A stretch of 64,000 nt of DNA from Apostichopus japonicus (Eukaryota; Echinodermata; Holothuroidea; Aspidochirotida; Stichopodidae). Positions within the stretch are counted from its first letter, which is position 1. Every line of letters starts with the position of its first letter. The stretch covers positions 1,117,214-1,181,213 of the forward strand of contig NC_092567.1 of NCBI RefSeq assembly GCF_037975245.1, given 5' to 3'. This document shows positions 43,601 to 55,600 of this stretch, piece after piece. The notes under the pieces are model-generated. The model was not told the origin of the DNA and searched no databases. It saw nothing but the letters and a program-made list of their open reading frames with translations. Made by a program: the position numbers and the translations under genes.

Positions 43601-46600
43601 AGAAACATGAGAAATTAGTGTTATCCAGCCCTGTTAGAAACTGAGGATTTTAAAAGAGTCCCCTAGTGCATACTTAAGTACTATAATCAACCCAACTTTC
43701 TTTACCTAAAAGTGGTTACTTAGTGGTAAAGTGCAAATCTCCCCATTTTTCCGTCACACACGTGACCGAGAATGGCCCATGACTGTCTAGAATATCTGGG
43801 GCAATACTGATGACCTATAAGGGAAAGGGTATTATGGTAACCTGTAAACACACATTCATTTGTTTACGCGACAAAGCTTAAAACATAAGAAATTTTTGGG
43901 AGACAAAAGTACATATTAGATTTACTGTATTAGATTATTTAGAGTTGGATCCATTTGTAACCATGGTAGGAGGCTAGGCTTGAGCCGTTTATGTGTTAGT
44001 AATGAGATGACTACCTCAAGCTGATCTAAAAAATGGAACCAAACTCAAAAAGGCAGACTTTGTAAGATTCCATTAATGACAATATGTTATGTTGATTATT
44101 TTAGACAATAACTTTACCATCTGTGCTGAATTATTTACATACAGTAAGTCAGGACATGCTCTGTTAATCAGAATGATATCACAGATGACAACATGTAGCA
44201 TATCATTTGACTCTCTGAGGTTTCCAAATTTAAAGGTCATTGGTATGCATATTAGGCACACGATTTTTGCATGCTAAATTCATGATCAATAGAAGTTTTC
44301 GAAAAAATATTTTCCTAGAAGCTCTTGTCCTCCATATTAGTTCCAAACGCAGAGGACAGTTCAATCGGTTGTTTTGATGTCTCAGTGAGATAAAAATGCT
44401 TGGATAGTGGCCGTAAAAAGAGCCAAAAATGGTAGTTTCTAGCATATTTATGGGAATACTGATGACTTTTAATCTTCTCTTCAACAGACTGAATTCCACC
44501 TTGCAGACTTAAGTTCCTTTACAGACTATACTTCATCACTCCTCTCCTCCCTAGTCGTCCCCTCACAACAACTATCTGTCCCCACACAACAACTAGCTCT
44601 CCCCACACGACAACTATCTGTCCCCACACGACAACTATCTGTCCCCACAAGACAACTATCTGTCCCCACAAGACAACTATCTGACCCCACACGACAACTA
44701 TCTGTCCCACACGACAACTATCTGTCCCCACACGACAACTATCTGTCCCCACACGACAACTATCTGTCCCCACACGACAACTATCTGTCCCCACACGACA
44801 ACTATCTGTCCCCACAAGACAACTATCTGACCCCACACAACAATTATCTGTCCCCACACGACAACTATCTGTCCCCACACAACAACTATCTGTCCCCACA
44901 CGACAACTATCTGTCCCCACACGACAACTATCTCTCCCCACACATAACCGTCTACACACATCAACCGTCCCTACCTGACAACTACAGTATCTGTCCCTAC
45001 ACATCAACTATCTGTCCCCACACATCCACTATATGTCCCCACACGACAACTATATGTCCCCACACATAACCGTCTACACACATCAACCGTCCCTACATGA
45101 CAACTATATGTCCCCACACATCAACTATCTGTCCCCACACATCAACTATCTGTCCCCACACATCAACTATATGTCCCCACACATAACCGTCTACACACAT
45201 CAACCGTCCCTACATGACAACTATATGTCCCCACACATCAACTATCTGTCCCCACACATCAACTATCTGTCCCCACACATCAACTATATGTCCCCACACA
45301 TCAACTGTCCCAACACAATAACTATCTAACACTGGGTAGTAGCGTTCATCTCTCTAATATTTATTATTATCTTGAATAGTTTCATTATTGGGATGTTTTC
45401 CAGTTTTCCTGATAAATCTGTCGGTATTGGAATCGGTAGATTATTCTCAATGCAGTGCTAGACAGAAGTTGAATATGTGAGGTAACAAACTTGCCCCTAA
45501 TGTTAATACTTAGTTACACTGTATGTATAGTAATAAAACTAATTGAAATGTTTCTCACTTAAAAGCCAAAATATTGTTGAACAAGCAAGCATCCCTAAAA
45601 CTATGGCCTGAAAATGTAGCACAAATTTTAGATGTTTATTAAATTTGTCCCAAAAAATATTGAAAGCAGTGTATGAAGATTCTGGTGTAATAAAAACATA
45701 AGAGCACACCGTACAGTACAAGTGTTTGAACAATGTCATAATGTTGCGTACCTATCATGTTGCTGTATTCTAGAAGATGTTTAATCCCATGATAACATGT
45801 GAGCTTAAAAATATTGGTGAAAATTCCTAGTAACTTGATAGTGAAGTGTGCGGTCTCAACATTCAGGTCTCATTTCAAAAAGGATTGGAACTGTCAGACA
45901 TTTCCAAAATATAACTGAAAATGTTAATTGAAATTTTGTCCCTGCAGCAAGCTTGTGTGGTACATGTATGTATATGTCCATTGCTAGGTTTAATACTAAG
46001 GTTTTTAATATGTGTTGAGGTATTCAGAAGAAATCTTTCTCAACCACAATCACAAGCTAAAGTAAGTTCTCACCATTCGTAGCTCTGTTTCATTGCAAGG
46101 TAAATGAGCAAAGGATTTTCTGAGTTCTCATTTTACAAAGAAAGTGTTTGTAATATGATCGGCAGGGACTTGAAATTGAAGTGCTCTCTTCCCTGATGCC
46201 TGCAAATCATATCCTATTGAAGATATTAACATATGCAGCCTCTTGAATCTCAAATACCTGTCCAGGAAAAGGAAGATAAAGGGATAATATTCTTCTTTTC
46301 CTCTGCAGAGCAACCCCTTAGGGATATTAAAATAAGTCCTGCTGAAAGGTTACTTACTGTTTGTTGTGTTTCTCTTTGGGCAACAGTGTAATAATAACTT
46401 TGATCATATACAATCAGTATGTGCAGTAGTCACACTTTGCTTCAGTGTTAAAGGCATTGAAGACTCGCCCCAAACCGAGCATACTGAGCATGCAGCCATC
46501 TGAAAAAGTTAACTTTCCGTTGCTTGCAAGTGACATTTTGTTTGTGTCGCTACAAAATGCAGACAGTACAGTAATGAAACGTGATACCTTGTTATACTGT

Positions 46601-49600
46601 ATTTAGCTGGACCTGAGATGTCCATTGCTGTATCGCTTATACACTGTGCCATGGGTATTGACCGCAGCTGTATGTACTGACTGTACACTAGTGTCTAATT
46701 ATCGATGGTAGCAAAGTGTGTGTGTGTATTTTCTGGGATCGATGGTGGTGTCTAATACTTCTGTGACACCTCATTTGAAACTAGGTCAGATTACCGGCAT
46801 TAGACGGTTTTATTTGCGCGAGTCTTCACACCCTTTAAGGTGTATGTACTGATACTCAAACCTAACTAACAAGGCATTTATCATAAATCAACAATATTCA
46901 TATATATGTGTCTGCTTGAGCTTGAATATAACACATCAAACTAATTTGTCTGATTACAAATAACAGATCAAACTAGTTATCTGAGCACGAATAACAGATA
47001 AAAATGTTTTCTATTAAAGCACCAATAATTTAGATCCAAATATTTGTCTGTGCACTTATATAACAGGTCAAATTATTGTTCTATGCATAATAACAGGTTA
47101 AATTTTGGTCTAAGCATAAATAGTAGGTCAAACTATTGGTCTAAGCACAAATAATAGGTCAAACTCTTGGTCTGAGCATAAATAGTACAGTAGGTCAAAC
47201 TATTGGTCTGAGCACAAATAATAGGTCAAACTCTTGGTCTGAACATAAATAATAGGTCAAACTATTGGTCTGAGCACTAATAATGTAGAAATCATTAGTC
47301 TGAGCAGGAATAATGGATCAAACAGAACTGGCAGTTTATTAGTTAAGTTTGGTAAATGTTTATTTTCAAGGTTTTCATCAGAATTGAATTCTAAAACAAT
47401 TGGCAACTATATTTAGATAATTGTTATTCAAACGATGCTACTAAAGTTAACAGTTTTTGAAATTTTGCAATATGCATTATTCAAAAGCACTCCTGTGCAA
47501 AATTGTCATTGATGAAACGCTGACAATTAATTTACCCTCTTAACTCATCAACCTTCTTTTGATTATAAAATTCAGGATGGTGTCTTGGCTTGTAGTAAAA
47601 CAATACAGTGTTAGGCTTGCTTAAATTTGCAGACAAGCTGTGAATAAAGAAATGCATTTATTTAAAATCAAAATTCAAGCCCAAAAATTAAAGATTAATA
47701 AGCCCCTGGCTCATTGTTTCCATGGTTCGTCTGTTACAGCCTCATATACATCATCAGCAGGTTTGCAATCCTAAAATTGGACTGAATATATGAGGTAATT
47801 TGCTTGTAATTAATCTCAGCTGAGTGTGCTGTGCTGCTGTAGGTGACATATATCCCTGTACATGTAATATACATGGTAAGGAAGGAGGAATATTTGTACA
47901 GTAGTCTCTGCGCTACTGCATATGTTAACCCAGAATCGTATTTAAAGTTGTCATTCTGATGAGATTCCACTTTTCGTCATTACGTAGGTGAACTTGTTTT
48001 TCATTTGACAGTTTCGTTTGCCAGGTTGTGTGTTTACAGTTTTTAGACGCGTCGCCATGTCAAGCTAGCTGTATATACTGAACCTGTCTATCTGATATAC
48101 AGTATATTTGATTACTGAACTTCACCACACTGCTTGGGCTGGTTTCTTGATTGTATTAATACACAATATCCTAATTTATACAGAATACATTCAACTCTTC
48201 TCAGCAAATATATACATAAATAAATGCTTTACTGGGGGAGGGTGCCAGTACAAATGAATACATCCAACAACTCAGGTATGAGTTTTTTACGCGAATTCGC
48301 GTAACCGTGATTTCTTTTCTACCTCGGGCACAAAAACTATCCTAACACACTGTAGCATACGCAAACTGGAGCCTATACCGCGATTTTTGCAAAGTTCTGT
48401 GTTTTTTTTTTTACCCCAGGCTCATCCTTGAACAACTACACAATAGTAAATTATGGTACAGTGTAAATTATTAACTGTCATTTTCTTACAGATTTTGTGG
48501 CTTTTAAGCAAGATTTCCAGGGCTGCATGCATTGTAGCTAAGTAGTGCCTAGATATCTGTCATGTGACAATATCTGCCTACAGGTATAGATAGTCTGTGT
48601 TTTGACATTTGAGCTTAAAAGTGAATTTAGTCTACGGATTTGTTGCATTATTTATATGTACAGCAGTTTAATTATGGAGTAGTTGATGGTAGGTATACAG
48701 TAGCGAATTGCTCTTCATGTAGTGTTCTGTGGCTTATTGCATATAAGATGGATTTCATGTTTCTTATAGTTTACGTATAAGATAGATTCCATATGGAGTT
48801 AATTTATCCATATACACTGTAGCTGAAGTGTAAGATGGATTCCATATTTCTTATATAGCTTACCTATAAGATGGAGTTCATATTTCTCGTATACATAGCT
48901 TTCGTAAAAGATGGATTCTATATTTCTTATGTATAGCTTACGTATAAGATAGGTTCCATATTTCTACGCGTATAAGATGGAGTTCATATTTCTTGTATAC
49001 ATAGCATATAGCTTACATACTTGATGGATTCCATTTTTCTTACTTCAGCTTGTTAAGTATATATTTCTCATTCAGTCATAGTAGACTATACAGTACAGTA
49101 CCTTCTGTTTTGAGTACTGTCACTTTCAATTAGGTGACCAAACCTCCATCGAACCAATCTGCTCTAATTACTTCCTCTGTAGCTGTTGCTGCCATCACTT
49201 GAATATATTTAAAACCCATTAACTTTGTTTTGTCGATAATGTTGATGCAAGCACACTACGATAAGAAACGTTTTCCTGTTTCAATCAGGGGTTACTTCTG
49301 GTTCACAAATAGACTACCATGTTGCCTTTTAGGAGTCATCTTGAACGAGAATAATGAATTAACGAAGCTGTTAATTAGTGCCGAGACGGTGGTTCCTGTT
49401 TATCGTTTTGTCGGTAAAACAATTCATGGCAACTGTTAAGCAGAGCTACATCAGTATTTAACATTGTCTGCATATGACTCAGGATTCAGTTTTAGAAGCC
49501 TCGCTGAAAAGGGACAGCTGTACAGGAGTACAGGGAAGGGGGTGGTGGTAGGGGGGGTAGGGGCTTGAAGATTATCAGAACAAAGCTCTCAATTTTAGAA

Positions 49601-52600
49601 GCAGTTTTAAAAAGTACAGGCCTTGAGATACTGGCTTTTCACTTCGTACACATTTTTAGACATCGAGTAAAGTTGCTTGCAGCATCCTGATCCTTGAAGT
49701 CAGACAGTTCTAGTGACCATTATTTGTGACTTCATAGCATATTTTGGAACTGTACAGTAAATCCCTTGAACTCACTCCTATATATCCTGTAATCTAGCTA
49801 TATTCAGAGATAAATCTTGTTAAATTGTAATGAGGGAGGTTGGTGCAGTGTTGGGGCGTTGGTGGGTTAAGACAGACTTTAGAACCTACTTTTTATACAA
49901 TCTATGATCTACATTATTATGGTGTAAGTTTCAATTAAGTCATGTTTATTTTCTGACCTAACAAAACATTTCATTCAACCTGTCATGTTAAGTTCATGTA
50001 CAATTAACAGTCTTATCTGATTGACCATTTAATACAATGTAGTGATAATTGCTGTTAACGATGCATACAGTATGTCACACAGGTGTGACAAGTGTCATGT
50101 CAATTATTATCCAAATGAAAGTTTGCACAGTTAAATATGAAATCATAGCTGGACTAGTGTGTTCAATATATACCATCAACGAATACTGTGCACCCCTTTG
50201 GCCCCTGTTATTAAACTTGAATAAGCACTGTGGTAAATATGTTGTATGGTTCAGTGATTCCAAGGAATGGTAGCCCTTTGTAATGGAAACAGCCTGTATG
50301 TAGTGTTCCCAAGATATCACCAGTATTTGAAATTGCAGTGACCGATTTCTACAACTATTGGAATATTTACTGTATGTTCGGTTCATTCAAGTATTGTGTT
50401 GGAATTAGCAACTCTATCTGAATTTATAGACACTCGTTAGTTTTTGCTTTGGGATCATATAATCATCTCAGTTAATGAGACTGTTAATTCTTCCTTTGTC
50501 TGGATTTTGTTTATATCTGGAATTTGTTTATACAAAACTTCATCAAGCAAGTGTTGTAGCAACTTTTTGTTCAGGCTGTGGTGTGATAAGTAGTTAACAT
50601 TACATACTACTTGGTTTCACATGGATGACATGCTTGCCATATAATAATAATAGCTTTGACTTTACCCTGCAAGGAGTATCAACCACATTTACAACTCAGA
50701 CTTTAAAAAAATCTGAAAGTCTGAATTTGTGGAAGTGATATTGTATAACACTGGGGAGACTGTTAAGGTTCAGTGGCTAATTTTGAGACAATGCTGGCAT
50801 GCTATATGCATTCATACTGTATGTTTGCTTATCATTGTATAATATGAAACTTTGCGACATGCTGAAACATGTGTACATGGTGGTCATGCAATATTCTCCT
50901 TCCACAGTTGTGTCTAGAGTTAGCCTAATGGTAAATAACTGAAATACAGCCTACTGTACAGTAGCTCTGGCCTATGCCATGAAGGGACGGCTGTTGTTTC
51001 CTTACTGAACTTCAAAGACCATACTGTATCGAGTTTGCATACTTCCAAAATTCCCGGTAAATTCATAATAATGCAATGCCAGTCATGTGGAACCACAGTA
51101 TGCATACAACAGTATCTGACATCTGTTAGTTTCAAAGCAGAATTATGAACCAGAAGATAGAAAGGTTTTCTACTTTCGCCTGATGACAGCCTTCATATAC
51201 ACTGTTGCTAGGGGCTCATTATAATATCGTAAACAATTTTCCGGGTGACAGGTCCATTTTGCCAGGGAAAGGCTGTTTATCAAAATGTCCTACTTGAATC
51301 TCAGAAACCTAAATTATCTCTTCAAGGAGGGTGAGTTTTTTTTTTTGCGATTTGACTGTTCGGTCCGTCGTTTGTTTATAATTCTGCCGGCTAAGTACTG
51401 TGTACTACAGTACTGCATTTGTGAATTATTGAAAGCTGAACGTGACCTGTCGTTTGTGATTTTTTAAAAGTAATCCAGTATTTTTATATTTGATGATGGA
51501 TGAATGAAATCACATCTTCTAGTCGCTGTTAATCATCTGATGTAAAGCAGTAGGTACCCTGAAGTGAATCTAAATCCTGTATATTAAATAATATCGATTA
51601 TTAATCAATATGTATTATTAATTATTATTTATATTCTTGTTAGTTAGAAGTTTCATAAAGTGTATATACTATTGTCTTCTCCTTGATTTTGATTATTTTT
51701 GATTGGTTAAATAATGTATACTACAGTATGTATGCTACAATAAATGTATACTACAATGTATACTACAATGTATACTACAGTACTATACTACAGTACTATA
51801 CTACAGTACTATACTACAGTACTATACCACAGTACTATACTACAGTACTATACCACAGTACTATACTACAGTACTATACTACAGTACTATACTACAGTAC
51901 TATACTACAGTACTATACTACAGTAATATACAATATACTATAGTACTACAGTATACTACAGTACTATTGTACTACAGTATACTACTACAGTATACTACAG
52001 TATAACACAGTATACTACAATGTATACTGTACTGTATAATGTACAGTATACTACTGTATAATGTACTACTGTATAATGTATACTACTGTATACTCTGTAA
52101 GTAATGTATGTAAGCAAGAGAAAACATTCCTTCCACCCCTCCCCCTCCCCCCACCCTCAAAAGCTACCTTGGAAACATATTCCACTAATAATTAGCTGCA
52201 TAATGACATTGATGTAGTCATGCAAAGCAAAATTATTTATATATTACATATTTATACAGACCTGTACAGTATATTGTATTTGTATTGAAGACTCAAAGTT
52301 CAAACATTGAAGAAAGTGCAATATTATAAATAGCAGTGATATAGCTGAAAAACTAGCTGATTGATCAGGGTTGAAATGGTCAGAGGCTCTTGAGAATTAG
52401 AATATCCAGCCATTAAAGTTGAGCCTGTCTGGATGAGAAGGTCAAACATTAGAATGAGGTTATGTTCGTACAGAGCATTTAAATTAACTGCACCGTAAGA
52501 GAACCGTTTCGGACCGGACTTAATTTAGATAGCAACCATAACTAAAGATCGATGTTTCAAACGGCATGGTGGTTTGTGTTTTCTTAAGTGGATATGATTT

Positions 52601-55600
52601 GTTGCACACCCAGTGTGTGATATAGAATAGGAAAAACATTACCATTTGGAAAGATTATTTTGATTTGGAAATGATTTTGATGTTAAACAACTCAACATAT
52701 GTACTTGAGACATGCATGTGTGACTATCAAGGCTATGGAAGCAGCACTGATGTGAACACCAGGTGTTAGATCAGAAGGTCTGGAAAATTAGTTTATCAAA
52801 TTGAAACTTTATCTTAGAATATTTTTACATTGGTAGAATGTTGAATATTAGATACATGTTCAATTGAATCAAGGGAATGAGATGTCTGAAGGACTAAGTT
52901 TTAAAGTTGTATATTGGGATTGTAGAAACCTTGCACACAGTAAAATGTATGTCTTTTACAATCTGTCTAGTGGTTTGAAGTTAATGATTTTTCCTGCAAA
53001 ATATTCAAATATGCAGTAAACATTCTGAAAACTTCCTACTTTTAAAGTAATCTCTTTTCTTCCAAAGAAAGTCTCATTTCTTTCTTAAAACCGGACTTCT
53101 TTTTTCATTGTCTCCCTTTAAAGCCAATTTCAATCTGATATCCCCTGAGTGAGAAACTACTGTATAAAAACCAGTTTCGATTAATTCTTCAAGGAATTGA
53201 TGATTTTAGAGTCTGACACAGTGTTTACCAGATCGATAACAAACAGCACTGATTTACCTTCTACATTTTAATCGAATCAACCTTTTGGATGTATCGCTTA
53301 CCCTTTGCTCTTAAAGGAGAAATAAACTCTGGGTTTTTGCAGTGTACTTGCAGTAGGGGATAATTTTCTTATTCTTATTGTGAAATAACTTAAGCAAAAT
53401 AAACTTTCCCGGAATTTGACGTGAATTTCCCAAATTTTTTTTTACCCATTTGAACAATGGCCATTTTGTTATTTTGAGGATTGAGGGCGCTTCAAAAGTG
53501 ACGTAGGGGTGCCACTTCGCTCTGTACATCTGGGAACTGGCTCAATTCAAACAAAATGGCGCGACACATGAACAACATTCAAATCGTTTTTTCATCCCAA
53601 AGAAGGGATTTTAATGCTTTTCTATTGCTTTTACTGGTAAGACCATCTGTCAAAATGTAAGAATGGATGCAAAAAAAAGCTAGGGTTTATTTCTCCTTTA
53701 AAGTAAAGTCTGCCTTTCAGGTATCATGCAAGTTTCACTGTAATACTGTGTACACATCTTAATGCAGTCCTATACCATTAGAGGTATTGGATACTGACCT
53801 ACTGTGTACATTTGTACATGAATATTTAGGCACTGTAACTTTCAGGTATCATGCAAGTTTCAATGTAATACTGTGTACACATCTTAATGCAGTCCTATAC
53901 CATTAAAGGTATTGGATACTGACCTACTGTGTACATTTGTACATGAATAGTTAAGCACTGTAACTTTCAGGTATCATGCAAGTTACACATGTGTACACAT
54001 CTTAATGCAGTCCTATACCATTAGAGGTATTGTATACTGACCTACTGTGTACATTTGTACATGAATACAGTATTAAGCACTGTAACTTTCAGTTAAACTC
54101 TATAAACATTGATTCTGCTTTCAGTTTCATTTTATTTCCACTCCAAACATCATCATTGTCTGCAGTTTAGTAAGTACTGCAGCATGTAATGATGTGCAGT
54201 AACTATAGGTTATATCTTTGTTTGCCTCAGTATACAGGTATCAAGGGAAATAGCCCTTATAATTGTTAAATTATATGTATGTAAAGTATAGTTAAAGTAT
54301 TTATTAATATATGCTAATTGCATTTATGTTTCCTTTATGTAATTATAATTGTTATACATTGAACAAACATTACAGTTTGTAATCAAGTATGTGAAGACAT
54401 ATATGTTACTTGCATTTATGTTACCTTTCTTTTATTATAAATACATTGAACAAACATTACAGTTTTTACTCCAGTATATGTAAATATATGCTAATTGCAT
54501 TTGTTTCCTTTCTTTTATTATAATAGATACATTGAACAAACATTACAGTTTGTGCTCCAGTATATGTAAATTTATGCTAATATGCATTTATGTTTCCTTT
54601 CTTTTATTATAAATAGATATATACATTGAACAAACATTACAGTTTGTGCTCCGGTATATGTTAATATATGCAAATTGCTTTTGTTTCCTTTCTTTTATTA
54701 AAATTGTTGTACATTGCACAAACATTCAAGTCTGTGAGAATTTCCAAACATATACACGTTGCTAATTGCTTTTATTTCTTCTATCTGTTAATACAGGTCT
54801 GGTAAGAGGCTCAAATCAGAGGTCCCGTGTTGCTAATATGCAGGAGCGCCCTCTAAAGGCCGAAGAGAGGAACATGGGAACCGACTGTAAGGACAGTAAT
54901 GGGTTTACAGAAGAAAACAGTGGAGGAGTAGGAGGAGGAGGAGGAGGTCTAGATGAGTCATCAGAATGGGCCCAGGTAGTAATAATAATAATAATAGTAA
55001 TGCAAATTTATATAGCGCCAATTTCCAGAGGAAAACCAATGCTCAGTGGCGCTAGTGCTCAGGAAAGGCAGTCAAAAATAGATCAGTTTTGAGTCTGTTT
55101 TTGAAAATGTTAACGTTGGGTGCCGACTTGATGTGCAGTGGAAGTGAGTTCCAAAGAGTAGGAGCGGCATTAGAAGACGATCGTTGACCAAATGACTTGA
55201 GCTTCCACTTAGGTACATGGAGCAGTAGCTGATTTGAGGATTGGAGAGAGCGGGTGGTGGTCTTCCGACTGATCATGCTACTCATGTATTCTGGTGCTAA
55301 TCCATGCAGGGCTTTATATGTGAGCAGGATGATCTTGAAGTTTATCCTGTAGGAAACAGGTAACCAGTGCAATTGCCGAAGAATAGGAGTGATGTGGTCG
55401 AACTTCTTTGAGCGTGTAATGATTCTGGCTGCTGTATTTTGTGTTCGCTGGAGCAATCAAAGCTGATTATCTGAACACTTCTCAAGTGATACAGAGAATT
55501 AAATACAGAGAAATAAATACAGAGATTAGATGTTATACTGCATGGTTGACTATAAGTGTTCCTCAGGATAGTTTGGGAATGAGGAAAAGAACGTAACCGT

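Larger units (their letters stand above)
19497..54796 (+). other. Intron 7, 35.3 kb
   Basis: Phase 1 on both sides (exon 7 ends with G, exon 8 supplies GT), so no missing exon is required. Open frames within it are low complexity or transposon-related. Repeats listed separately cover roughly a third. Stretches 26800-28380, 30600-34860, 37220-38730, 39200-41690, 45345-46440, 49050-51700 and 52110-53310 show no feature I can support beyond short homopolymers and simple repeats. The length is several times that of any other intron here and separates the linker from the SAM-coding half. Confidence 0.8.

Noticed and set aside
43084-43767. Enhancer made of clustered CACGTG E-boxes
   Set aside because: The motifs are confined to a transposon with defined ends, so transposase-binding subrepeats explain them better; regulatory use is only possible, not supported.
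44519-45007. Cys/Val-rich repeated frame on the minus strand (GTDSCRV)
   Set aside because: Direct translation of the 21-bp minisatellite.
55052-55456. Host gene on the minus strand
   Set aside because: The sequence blocks are those of a non-LTR retrotransposon polymerase C-terminus, followed by its typical 3' tail.
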